Below, piece after piece: positions 1-6,532 of a stretch of DNA of 6,604 nt (position 1 is the first letter of the stretch; every line of letters begins with the position of its first letter). This DNA comes from an uncultured Planctomycetaceae bacterium (GTDB lineage Bacteria; Planctomycetota; Planctomycetia; Pirellulales; UBA1268). The position numbers and the translations under genes were made by a program. Location of the stretch: contig CAJBSQ010000604.1 of the NCBI GenBank assembly GCA_903958265.1, forward strand, positions 1 through 6,604. The letters run 5' to 3'. The notes under the pieces were generated by a model that had not been told where the DNA came from, made no database searches, and was given only the letters and a program-made list of their open reading frames with translations.

Positions 1-1172
1 GAGCCGGTCTTGATCTGGCCCGTCGAAAGACCGACGGCCAGATCGGCGATCGTGGCGTCTTCGGTCTCGCCGCTGCGATGGCTGGAGACCGAGGTGTAGC
101 CGGCGCGATGGGCCATCTGCACCGCCGCGATCGTCTCGGTGAGCGTACCGATCTGGTTGACCTTCACGAGGATGCTGTTGGCCACGCCCTCGGCAATGCC
201 GCGGGAAAGCCGCTCGGAGTTGGTGACAAACAGGTCGTCACCCACGAGCTGCACCTTCTCGCCGAGCTTCTCCGTGATCAGCTTCCAGCCCTTCCAGTCG
301 TCCTCCGAGCAGCCGTCTTCGATCGACATGATCGGGTACCTGCCCGCCAGGTCGGCGAGGAAGTTGACCATGCCGGCGGAGTCGAGCGACTTGCCCTCGA
401 TCGTGTAGGTGCCGCTCTTGGCGTCGTACATCTCGGTGGCGGCGCAGTCGAGGGCGATGGCGATCTGTTCACCCGGCTTGTAGCCGGCATTGGAGATCGC
501 GGCGAGGATCACCTCCAGCGCTTCGGCGCAGGTGCCGATGTGCGGGGCGAAGCCCCCCTCGTCACCGACGGCCGTGGAAAGCTTTTTGTCCTTGAGCACC
601 TTCTTGAGCGCGTGGAAGGTCTCGACGCCGGCCCGCAGGGCCTCGTCGAAGGTGTCGAAGCCCAGGGGCATCACCATAAACTCCTGAACATCGAGCGGAT
701 TGTCGGCGTGGGCACCGCCATTGATGATGTTCATCATCGGCGCGGGCAGTAGCCGGGCCGTGGCGCCGCCGAGATAGCGGTAGAGAGGCAGGCCGCAGTG
801 CTCGGCCGCCGCGTGGGCCACGGCGAGCGAAACACCGAGGATCGCGTTGGCGCCCAGCACCTTCTTGTTGGGCGTGCCGTCGAGTTCGAGCATCAGTTCG
901 TCGACGGTCGTCTGGTCGAGGGCATCGCAGCCTTCCAGTTCGTCGGCGATGCGGGTGTTGACGCTCTCGACGGCCTCCAGCACGCCCTTGCCCAGATACA
1001 CGCTCGCGTCGCCGTCCCGCTTCTCCCAGGCCTCGTGGGCGCCGGTGCTCGCCCCCGATGGAACCGCGGCACGACCGCTCGCGCCGTCGGCCAGGGCGAC
1101 GTCGACCTCAATCGTCGGATTGCCGCGGCTGTCGAGAATCTGGCGGGCGTGGACGTCGACAATCGTGGACAT
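1..1172 (-). CDS. eno: Enolase (phosphopyruvate hydratase), C-terminus cut off by the window edge
   Basis: Enolase interconverts 2-phosphoglycerate and phosphoenolpyruvate in glycolysis and gluconeogenesis; it is a cytoplasmic Mg-dependent enzyme and, in many bacteria, a degradosome partner. The reverse-strand translation starts MSTIVDVHARQILDSRGNPT, the classic enolase N-terminus, followed by the SGASTG substrate loop near residue 40. Residues matching the known active site are visible: Glu205 in GDEGGFAPH, metal ligands Asp242 (ALDCAA), Glu285 (SIEDG) and Asp312 (GDDLFVTN), Lys337 (LVKVNQIGT), His365 (SSHRSGETEDATIADLAVG) and Lys388 (IKTGS). 390 complete codons are present; the family is about 425-432 residues, so roughly the last 35-40 lie outside the window. 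The ATG at 1172 fits the family start; only a weak purine stretch (GAGG) precedes it. It is transcribed away from ribE, so its promoter should lie in 1173-1362. No frame break is seen. Confidence 0.97.
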   Translation of the reverse strand, partial: MSTIVDVHARQILDSRGNPTIEVDVALADGASGRAAVPSGASTGAHEAWEKRDGDASVYLGKGVLEAVESVNTRIADELEGCDALDQTTVDELMLELDGTPNKKVLGANAILGVSLAVAHAAAEHCGLPLYRYLGGATARLLPAPMMNIINGGAHADNPLDVQEFMVMPLGFDTFDEALRAGVETFHALKKVLKDKKLSTAVGDEGGFAPHIGTCAEALEVILAAISNAGYKPGEQIAIALDCAATEMYDAKSGTYTIEGKSLDSAGMVNFLADLAGRYPIMSIEDGCSEDDWKGWKLITEKLGEKVQLVGDDLFVTNSERLSRGIAEGVANSILVKVNQIGTLTETIAAVQMAHRAGYTSVSSHRSGETEDATIADLAVGLSTGQIKTG

Positions 1173-1362
1173 GAGGACCTCGAGGAGGGAGTGGGATGAA
1201 CGTGGTCGGTGGAGGCGACCGCCGGTCGGCCGCAACCGACGGCATTGTGCCAGCGGGGCATCCCGACGCAAGAGCAGCGGCGAAGGAGGCCCGCGGCTGT
1301 CCCCTGCCCCGAGGCCCGGGTATTCTGGTGGGTTTCCGCTCTCCTTGGATGGCACGCCGCGA
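1173..1362. promoter_or_regulatory. Divergent intergenic region between eno and ribE
   Basis: This 190-base gap must hold the promoters of two genes that point away from each other, but no strong consensus promoter can be read. Rightward, TATTCT at 1321-1326 (preceded by GGG) is the best -10-like hexamer, about 37 bases before the ribE ATG; no convincing -35 pairs with it. Leftward, CACAAT (complement of 1244-1249) with TTGCGT (complement of 1265-1270) is a poor match with a short 15-base spacer. An imperfect inverted repeat sits at 1221-1229 / 1236-1243 (GCCGGTCGG against CCGACGGC, one bulged base). No FMN riboswitch is recognisable in front of ribE. The promoter assignments are guesses. Confidence 0.3.
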
Positions 1363-1962
1363 ATGTTCACCGGTCTCGTCGAATCCCTCGGCCGCATCGT
1401 CGACGCCGTCACGGAGCCGCCCGGCCTGAGGCTGATCGTCGATGCGGGTCAGCTTGCCGCCGATGCAGCCGTCGGCGACAGCATCTGCACCAACGGCTGC
1501 TGCCTCTCGGTGATCCGCATCGAAGGACCGCACCTCGAGTTTCAACTCGGCCCTGAAACCCTCTCCCGCACCACGCTGGGCGGCGTGAGACCGGGTGACC
1601 CCGTCAACCTGGAACGGTCGCTGCGGCTCTCCGACCGGCTCGGGGGTCATCTGGTGACCGGACACGTCGACGGCATGGGCCGGCTCGCCTCACGGGTGCA
1701 GGAGGGAGACTGGATCACCTGCCGGTTTGAGGCCCCCGCCTCGCTCCTTACCCAGATGGCGGGCAAGGGCTCCGTGGCGGTGGATGGCGTGAGCCTGACG
1801 GTGGTCGATGTGACCGCAACGGAGTTCAGCGTTGCCCTGATCCCCCACACGCTCGCCTGCACCACGCTGGGAACCCTCGCGCCGGGCGACGGCGTGAACC
1901 TCGAGACCGACCTGATCTTCAAGTATGTTGACCGCTGGCTGGGCTCCCGGAATCCCTCATGA
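1363..1962 (+). CDS. ribE: Riboflavin synthase, alpha subunit
   Basis: Catalyses the last step of riboflavin synthesis: dismutation of two 6,7-dimethyl-8-ribityllumazine molecules to riboflavin and a pyrimidinedione, usually as a cytoplasmic trimer. The 199-residue product has the expected length and the two tandem lumazine-binding barrels of the family. The first barrel (about residues 1-97) opens with MFTGLVES and contains NGCCLSV (44-50), the family NGxCLTV motif. The second (about 98-190) contains GGHLVTGHVDG (94-104), VDGVSLTV (140-147) and NLETD (179-183); Ser144 and Asp183 match residues known to matter in the E. coli enzyme. The frame is open far upstream, antisense to eno, but the diagnostic MFTGL start fixes the ATG at 1363. 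No clear Shine-Dalgarno sequence precedes it. Its stop overlaps the rsmA start by four bases, so the two are probably co-transcribed. The partner lumazine synthase gene (ribH) is not in the window. Confidence 0.96.
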   Translation: MFTGLVESLGRIVDAVTEPPGLRLIVDAGQLAADAAVGDSICTNGCCLSVIRIEGPHLEFQLGPETLSRTTLGGVRPGDPVNLERSLRLSDRLGGHLVTGHVDGMGRLASRVQEGDWITCRFEAPASLLTQMAGKGSVAVDGVSLTVVDVTATEFSVALIPHTLACTTLGTLAPGDGVNLETDLIFKYVDRWLGSRNPS

Positions 1963-2891
1963 CACTCGACCACCAGCCAGCCGCCGTGCCACCACAGCGG
2001 CAGACGACCGCCTACCTCAAGAAACTCTTCTCGCAGGTCGGCTTCACGATCGACGCCCGTCGCGGGCAGAACTTCCTCGTCGACCTGAACCTGATCGACC
2101 TGCTCGTACGGTCGGCGGAGATCGGGCCGGACGACGTGGTGCTGGAAGTGGGCTCCGGCACGGGTGTGGTCACCGAGCGGGTGGCGGCAGCCGCGGCCCG
2201 GGTGGTGACCGCGGAGATCGATTCCCGGCTGGCCCAGTTGGCCCGCGACCGGCTCATCGAGCGGGATACGGTTACGCTCGTCGAGGGAGACGCGTTGGCC
2301 GGCAAGCACCGGTTCGCGCCGGGCCTGCTCGAAGCGATCGATGCGGCCCGCGGAGCCGCGCCGAACGGCCGACTTCTGCTCGTGGCCAACCTGCCCTACT
2401 GCGTGGCCACGCCGGTGATCTCGAACCTGCTCGCCCTCCCCCGCCCCTTCGACGTGGCCGTGGTGACCGTGCAGCGGGAGATGGCCGAACGAATGACGGC
2501 CACGGCGGGCACCGGGTCCTACAATGCCCTGTCTGTCTGGGTGGGTGCCCAGTGCCGCGGCGAGATTATCCGGGTGCTCCCGCCGGGCGTGTTCTGGCCA
2601 CGACCAAAGGTCGAATCCGCCATCATCCGGCTCGATCTCGAACCGGACCGGCGGGCCGCGATCGGCGACCTCGCCCGCTTCCACGGATTCGTCCGCGAGG
2701 TCTTCTGCCACCGCCGCAAACTGCTGCGGGGCATCCTCTTGCGAATGGCGGGGGGCAAAAAGACCGACACGGCCCATGCCACGGTAGACAGGGCCTATGC
2801 CGCGCTGGGCCTCGCCGACAACGCCCGCGCCGAGGACATCGCGCCGGACGACTTTGTCCGCCTCGTGAGAGCGTTCGACGCCCGAGAGTGA
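1959..2891 (+). CDS. rsmA: 16S rRNA (adenine1518-N6/adenine1519-N6)-dimethyltransferase RsmA (KsgA)
   Basis: SAM-dependent enzyme that dimethylates two adjacent adenines in the 3' terminal helix of 16S rRNA late in 30S assembly; its loss gives kasugamycin resistance in other bacteria. The 310-residue product shows the family motifs in order: RGQNFLVD (35-42), the SAM-binding EVGSGTGVVT (63-72), EID (86-88, end of strand 2, ribose binding), GDAL (110-113), the catalytic NLPY (144-147), VQREMAERM (171-179) and FWPRPKVES (212-220). It is longer than the usual roughly 270 residues: there is a short extra N-terminus (about residues 1-18) and a loop around 117-137 before the NLPY strand. Motif I has Ser where many relatives have Pro (GSGTG rather than GPG), which is a tolerated variation. 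The ATG lies in an ATGA overlap with the ribE stop, indicating coupled translation. A kasugamycin-type methylase is far more likely than an Erm resistance enzyme because of the NLPY and PRPKVES motifs. Confidence 0.95.
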   Translation: MTLDHQPAAVPPQRQTTAYLKKLFSQVGFTIDARRGQNFLVDLNLIDLLVRSAEIGPDDVVLEVGSGTGVVTERVAAAAARVVTAEIDSRLAQLARDRLIERDTVTLVEGDALAGKHRFAPGLLEAIDAARGAAPNGRLLLVANLPYCVATPVISNLLALPRPFDVAVVTVQREMAERMTATAGTGSYNALSVWVGAQCRGEIIRVLPPGVFWPRPKVESAIIRLDLEPDRRAAIGDLARFHGFVREVFCHRRKLLRGILLRMAGGKKTDTAHATVDRAYAALGLADNARAEDIAPDDFVRLVRAFDARE

Positions 2892-2975
2892 GCCCTTGCC
2901 GCGAGGCGCTGATGTGGCCGCACAGGGTCCCCAGCCGGCAGGGGCGCGACCCAGGCCCCGAGAAAAGCCCCGTTC

Positions 2976-3046
2976 GGCTGTCCTGTCCGCAATTACCGGT
3001 TGTCTGGTCAGGACGGCTAAACTCTGGTTGCCCTAGGGTTGTCCTG
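2976..3046 (+). repeat. Triple GTCCTG / CAGGAC / GTCCTG element able to form two alternative hairpins
   Basis: GTCCTG occurs at 2980-2985 and 3041-3046, and its reverse complement CAGGAC at 3009-3014 between them. With flanks, 3009-3017 can pair with 2977-2985 (nine pairs, one G-U) or with 3038-3046 (nine pairs, two G-U), but not with both at once. This could be an attenuator-like RNA switch or a set of operator half-sites; chance is also possible in GC-rich DNA. The element sits 82 bases before the GTG start of the large gene. Confidence 0.35.
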
Positions 3047-3061
3047 CCGAAATCCCAGAGT
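3021..3061. repeat. 7-bp perfect inverted repeat with an internal CCCTAGGG palindrome
   Basis: ACTCTGG at 3021-3027 is the exact reverse complement of CCAGAGT at 3055-3061, with 27 bases between them that include the self-complementary CCCTAGGG at 3031-3038. The nested symmetry suits a binding site for a dimeric regulator or a leader RNA hairpin. It cannot be active as a hairpin at the same time as the 3009-3017 / 3038-3046 pairing, because they share sequence. Function is inferred only. Confidence 0.3.
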
Positions 3062-3112
3062 CGGGTCAGCGACCGCCCCCTGGGCTCGGGGTCGCAGAGG
3101 GAAACCAAGGGT

Positions 3113-3117
3113 GGAGG
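3113..3117 (+). promoter_or_regulatory. Shine-Dalgarno sequence GGAGG deciding a GTG start
   Basis: GGAGG at 3113-3117 lies 10 bases before the GTG at 3128, slightly long but workable spacing. It is the best ribosome binding site in this gap and supports the GTG rather than the in-frame ATG at 2912, which would add 72 residues of low-complexity Arg/Pro/Ser-rich sequence unlike any acyl-AMP ligase N-terminus. Confidence 0.65.
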
Positions 3118-3127
3118 CCGTCCGCGC

Positions 3128-4882
3128 GTGATTCCGAATCCCATCACCGAGGCGTCATTCGCCCCCACGATCGTCGATCTCCTGCGGCAGCGGGCGGCCT
3201 ACCGGCCCCACGACCGCGGCTTCACCTTCCTCGTCGACGGCGAACACGAAGAACTCAACATCACCTACGCCCAACTCGACCGGAAGGCCCGAGCGGTGGG
3301 GGCATGGCTGATGGACCGGGGCATGGTCGGCAAGCGGGTGCTGCTGCTCTATCCCTCAGGCCTCGATTTCATCGCCGCCTTCATGGGATGCCTCTACGGT
3401 GGCGCGATCGCGGTGCCCGCGTATCCTCCCCGCAAGAACCGCTCGATTGAACGGATCGAGGCCATCGCCGCCGACGCCGACGCCTCGGTGGCGCTCACCA
3501 CCCGCGACGTGCTCGATCGATTCGACGCCCTGCGAGCAGCGGCACCGAGCCTCGAAAATCTGGTCTGGAAGGTTGACAGCGAACTCGAGCCGAGCTGGGC
3601 CGACCGCTGGAACCGCCCCGACATCGACGGCGACACCCTCGCCTTCCTGCAATACACCAGCGGCTCCACCGGCACGCCCAAGGGAGTGATGCTCTCGCAC
3701 GAGAACCTGCTCCACAACTCGCTGCGGATCATGCAGGCGTTTGAGGTGACGCGGAGCCAGTCGAGCGTGTTCTGGCTGCCGAGTTTCCACGACATGGGCC
3801 TGATCGGCGGCATCCTCGTGCCGCTCTACGGTGGCAAGTTCAACGTGCTCATGTCGCCTGTGGCATTCCTGCAGAAACCGCTCCGCTGGCTGCAGGCGAT
3901 CTCCCGCTACCGGGCCACGATCAGTGGCGGCCCCAACTTTGCCTACGAACTCTGCGTGCGGAAGACGACGCCCGAGCAGCGGGCCACGCTCGACCTCTCC
4001 AGCTGGTCGCTGGCCTTCAACGGGGCCGAGCCTGTCCGCGCCGAGACGATCGACGCGTTTTGTGAGGCCTTCGCCCCGTGCGGCTTCCGCCGCGAGGCCT
4101 TCTTTCCGTGCTACGGCCTTGCCGAAAGCACCCTGCTGGTCACCGGCGGCATGAAGTTTGAGCCGCCCGTGACGCGTTCGTTTGATGCGGCCTCGATCGA
4201 GACCGGCACCGCTCAGTCGCGGCCTGCGAAGGCCGCTGGAACGCGGCGGCTCGTCGGCAGCGGACGCGAACTCGACGGCCAGGATGTGCTGATCGTCGAT
4301 GCTCAGACCGCCGAGCCGTTGCCCCCGGGCCGCGTGGGTGAGATCTGGGTGAGTGGCCCCAGCGTGGCGCAGGGTTATTGGAACCGTCCCGACGAATCGC
4401 AGGCGACCTTCGGCGCCATGCTCGCCCAGCCCGACGACGATTCGCGGGCGGTCGCCAAGTGGCGGCCCAATGTCGGACCCTACCTCCGCACCGGCGACCT
4501 CGGGTTCTTCGACTCGGGTGAACTCTTTGTGACCGGCCGGCTCAAGGATCTGATCATCATCCGCGGCCGCAACCACTACCCACAGGATTTGGAGCATTCC
4601 GTCGAGGAGGCGAGCAGCCTCATCCGGGCGGGCTCGGTGGCGGCGTTTGCGGTCGACATCGATGACCGCGAACGCGTGGTGGTGGTCGCCGAGATCGAGC
4701 GGGGCAAGCGCGAGCCGGCGGATCTTGCCGTGGCCTTCGACGCGATCCGCAGCAAAATCGCCCGCGAGCACGAGGTTGCCGTCGAGGCCATCGTGCTCGT
4801 CCGACCCAACAGCATCTCGAAGACTTCCAGCGGCAAGATCCAGCGGCGCGCCTGCAAGCAGCAGTTCCTCGACAATACGCTT
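3128..4882 (+). other. FAAL domain of the fusion protein
   Basis: Residues about 1-585. Long-chain acyl-AMP ligases of this class transfer the acyl group to a carrier protein rather than to CoA. The signature stretches around residues 216-270 (FHDMGLIGG, then SPVAFLQKPLRWL and GGPNFAYELC) and RGRNHYPQDLE are FAAL-type rather than general acyl-CoA ligase. The directly following ACP agrees with this. Both the N-terminal core and the small C-terminal lid with Lys570 are complete. Confidence 0.88.
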
Positions 4883-6532
4883 GACGTCGTCGAGCGGTAC
4901 GTCAGCTGGGAGGCTCAGGCAACGCCTTCTGCCCCGGCCGGCTCAGGCCTGCCTCGACTGGCGCGGCAGCGGCCTGTGGGTGAAGCGACGCGGGCCCACC
5001 GCCCTGATCGCGAACTCCCACAGGACATCGTGCAGACGGTCTTCAGTCATGTCCGTAGCATCGCCAAGGAGCGGGCCGGCGAACTCACGCTCGACACCAA
5101 CATCGTCGAGCTCGGCCTCGACTCGCTGGAGCGGATGGAGATCGTTGCCAGCCTCGAGGAGGCCTACGGTGCCCGGTTCCCGGAGCAGGTGCTGCCGCAG
5201 ATCGAGACCTGCCGGGAGGTCACCGAGGCGATCATCGACCACATGCCGGCGGCGGCGAAGGAACGCTCCGAGCAGCCCGTCCGGATGGATGTCGAGATCG
5301 GCAGTGACGTCTGGGACATCGCGGAGTTTCCGGAAGTCCGTGCGCTGGAGCAAAACTTTGCGATGGTCCGCGACGCGGGCCTGGAAAACCCCTACTTCAC
5401 CCTCCACGAGGGGCTGACGACCGACCGCACCCAGATCGGCGGCCGGGAACTGATGAGCTGGGCCACCTACAACTATCTCGGCATGTCGGGCGAGCCCGAA
5501 GTGGCCACCGCCGCGAAGAGCGCGATCGACCGCTTTGGCACGAGCGTGTCGGCGAGCCGGCTCGTGTCGGGCGAGAAGACGATCCACCAGGAACTCGAAC
5601 GCGAGATCGCCCGATTCGTGGGCACGCAGGATGCCGTCACCTTCGTCGGAGGCCACGCCACCAATGAGACGGTGATCGGCCACGTGGTCGGCCCGGGCGA
5701 CCTCGTGCTCCACGATGCGCTGGCCCACAACAGCCTGCTGCAGGGCGCGTTGCTCTCCGGCGCCCGCCGCCGCCCGTTTCCGCACAACGATTACGACGCT
5801 GCCGAGAAGCTGCTCGCCCAGATGCGGAGCCAGTACCGCCGCGTGCTCGTGGTGATCGAAGGCATCTACAGCATGGATGGCGACTACTCCGAGTTGCCCA
5901 AGTTCATCGGCCTGGCCAAGCGGCACAAGGCGCTCCTGATGGTCGACGAGGCCCACTCGATCGGCGTGATGGGTGTCCGCGGTCGCGGCATCGGCGAGCA
6001 CTTCGGCGTGAATCCAGAAGACGTCGACATCTGGATGGGCACGCTCTCCAAGGCACTCGGCAGCTGCGGCGGCTACATCGCCGGCTCGAAAACGCTCATC
6101 CGCTGGCTGAAGTACACGGTGCCAGGCTTCGTCTACTCCGTCGGCTTGCCTCCCGCGGCGGCCGGCGCCGCGCTCGGGGCCCTGCGGCTGTTGCAGCGGG
6201 AGCCGCAGCGGGTGGAGCGGTTGCATGTCAACGCGCGGCTGTTCCTGCAACTCGCCAAGGAGGCGGGGCTCAACACCGGCCCCTCGGGCGGGTCGGCGAT
6301 CGTGCCGATCATCCTCGGCAACTCGATGGACAGCCTGCGGCTGTCGCGAAACCTCTTCAACCGCGGCATCAACGTGCAGCCGATCCTCTACCCGGCGGTG
6401 GAGGAGAGCGCTGCCCGCCTCAGGTTTTTCATCACGTCGCGGCACACCCCTGACCAGATCCGCCGCACCGTGACCGCGATGCAGGAAGAGCTCGCCAAGA
6501 TCGATCCGGGCTACGTCCGCCGCTCGGCGTGA
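3128..6532 (+). CDS. Trifunctional FAAL-ACP-AONS fusion: fatty acyl-AMP ligase, acyl carrier protein, PLP-dependent alpha-oxoamine synthase
   Basis: A 1134-residue cytoplasmic-type protein with no signal peptide or membrane segment. Residues about 1-585 are a fatty acyl-AMP ligase: nucleotide loop YTSGSTGTPKG (176-186), WLPSFHDMGLIGG (216-228) typical of FAALs, YGLAESTLLV (329-338), LRTGDLG with Asp457, GRLKDLIIIRGRNHYPQDLE (470-489), and adenylation Lys570 in KTSSGKIQRR. A Pro/Arg-rich linker (about 588-631) leads to an ACP (about 632-707) with Ser666 in GLDSLERME as the phosphopantetheine site. Residues about 728-1130 are a fold-type I PLP alpha-oxoamine synthase: YNYLG (781-785), stacking His867 in LAHNS, Asp940 and His943 in DEAHSIG, Schiff-base Lys975 in GTLSKALGSCGGYIAG, and the RLR (1097-1099) carboxylate-binding region. 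Inferred reaction: a fatty acid is adenylated, moved to the ACP, then condensed with an amino acid, losing CO2, to give an alpha-amino ketone. The amino acid and chain length cannot be read. A phosphopantetheinyl transferase encoded elsewhere is needed. Domain calls are firm; the product is inference. Confidence 0.92.
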   Translation: MIPNPITEASFAPTIVDLLRQRAAYRPHDRGFTFLVDGEHEELNITYAQLDRKARAVGAWLMDRGMVGKRVLLLYPSGLDFIAAFMGCLYGGAIAVPAYPPRKNRSIERIEAIAADADASVALTTRDVLDRFDALRAAAPSLENLVWKVDSELEPSWADRWNRPDIDGDTLAFLQYTSGSTGTPKGVMLSHENLLHNSLRIMQAFEVTRSQSSVFWLPSFHDMGLIGGILVPLYGGKFNVLMSPVAFLQKPLRWLQAISRYRATISGGPNFAYELCVRKTTPEQRATLDLSSWSLAFNGAEPVRAETIDAFCEAFAPCGFRREAFFPCYGLAESTLLVTGGMKFEPPVTRSFDAASIETGTAQSRPAKAAGTRRLVGSGRELDGQDVLIVDAQTAEPLPPGRVGEIWVSGPSVAQGYWNRPDESQATFGAMLAQPDDDSRAVAKWRPNVGPYLRTGDLGFFDSGELFVTGRLKDLIIIRGRNHYPQDLEHSVEEASSLIRAGSVAAFAVDIDDRERVVVVAEIERGKREPADLAVAFDAIRSKIAREHEVAVEAIVLVRPNSISKTSSGKIQRRACKQQFLDNTLDVVERYVSWEAQATPSAPAGSGLPRLARQRPVGEATRAHRPDRELPQDIVQTVFSHVRSIAKERAGELTLDTNIVELGLDSLERMEIVASLEEAYGARFPEQVLPQIETCREVTEAIIDHMPAAAKERSEQPVRMDVEIGSDVWDIAEFPEVRALEQNFAMVRDAGLENPYFTLHEGLTTDRTQIGGRELMSWATYNYLGMSGEPEVATAAKSAIDRFGTSVSASRLVSGEKTIHQELEREIARFVGTQDAVTFVGGHATNETVIGHVVGPGDLVLHDALAHNSLLQGALLSGARRRPFPHNDYDAAEKLLAQMRSQYRRVLVVIEGIYSMDGDYSELPKFIGLAKRHKALLMVDEAHSIGVMGVRGRGIGEHFGVNPEDVDIWMGTLSKALGSCGGYIAGSKTLIRWLKYTVPGFVYSVGLPPAAAGAALGALRLLQREPQRVERLHVNARLFLQLAKEAGLNTGPSGGSAIVPIILGNSMDSLRLSRNLFNRGINVQPILYPAVEESAARLRFFITSRHTPDQIRRTVTAMQEELAKIDPGYVRRSA
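5021..5248 (+). other. Acyl carrier protein domain of the fusion protein
   Basis: Residues about 632-707. A four-helix carrier of about 75 residues with TNIVELGLDSLERMEIV around Ser666, the expected 4'-phosphopantetheine attachment site (DSL motif intact). It should receive the acyl group from the FAAL and present it to the AONS domain. It is flanked by flexible linkers rich in Ala, Pro, Arg and Glu (about 588-631 and 708-727). Confidence 0.88.
5309..6529 (+). other. Alpha-oxoamine synthase (PLP) domain of the fusion protein
   Basis: Residues about 728-1134. The family contains 8-amino-7-oxononanoate synthase, glycine C-acetyltransferase (KBL), 5-aminolevulinate synthase, serine palmitoyltransferase and CqsA. 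All fold-type I residues expected are present (His867, Asp940, His943, Lys975, RLR at 1097-1099). The C-terminal part GINVQPILYP followed by RLRFFITSRHT matches the small domain of KBL and serine palmitoyltransferase-like members. A biotin role is unlikely because the domain is fused to its own fatty-acid loading system and has no biotin genes nearby. Confidence 0.85.

Larger units (their letters stand above)
2892..3127. other. Structured intergenic leader between rsmA and the FAAL-ACP-AONS gene
   Basis: This 236-base gap holds no gene I can support, although the frame of the downstream gene stays open through it. It has several short inverted repeats. Directly after rsmA, GGGTCCCC (2925-2932) can pair with GGGG (2941-2944) plus ACCC (2949-2952) around a bulge; a terminator-like hairpin, but no T-run follows. 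GCTGTCCTG (2977-2985) faces CAGGACGGC (3009-3017). ACTCTGG (3021-3027) faces CCAGAGT (3055-3061) around an 8-base palindrome CCCTAGGG (3031-3038). GCGACC (3069-3074) faces GGTCGC (3090-3095). The stretch 2990-3025 is the most AT-rich part, with TAAACT at 3018-3023 as a weak -10 candidate, so the downstream gene probably has its own promoter here. Confidence 0.5.

Noticed and set aside
78..1199. Plus-strand open frames over the eno region.
   Set aside because: They are antisense shadows; the minus strand gives a full set of enolase motifs.
1173..1362. FMN riboswitch in front of ribE.
   Set aside because: The conserved FMN-aptamer core sequences are not present on the plus strand.
1347..1366. 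Sigma-54 promoter suggested by TGGCAC near 1349.
   Set aside because: The needed TTGC at the -12 position with correct spacing is absent, and the site touches the ribE start codon.
2925..2959. Rho-independent terminator after rsmA.
   Set aside because: GC-rich pairing exists (2925-2932 with 2941-2952, or 2941-2945 with 2955-2959) but no T-run follows, so it is noted only as structure.
1925..3127. The frame of the fusion gene is open for about 400 codons upstream, across all of rsmA and the gap.
   Set aside because: It runs in another frame over a gene with complete RsmA motifs, its translation is low-complexity Arg/Pro/Gly-rich, and the ligase domain begins naturally just after the GTG at 3128 with a GGAGG in front.
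3128..4882. Ordinary long-chain acyl-CoA synthetase.
   Set aside because: The FAAL-type stretches and the in-cis carrier protein point to acyl transfer to the ACP rather than to CoA.
5309..6529. Biotin synthesis enzyme BioF as the function of the PLP domain.
   Set aside because: The domain is fused to FAAL and ACP, and no biotin genes lie nearby; the general family call is kept instead.
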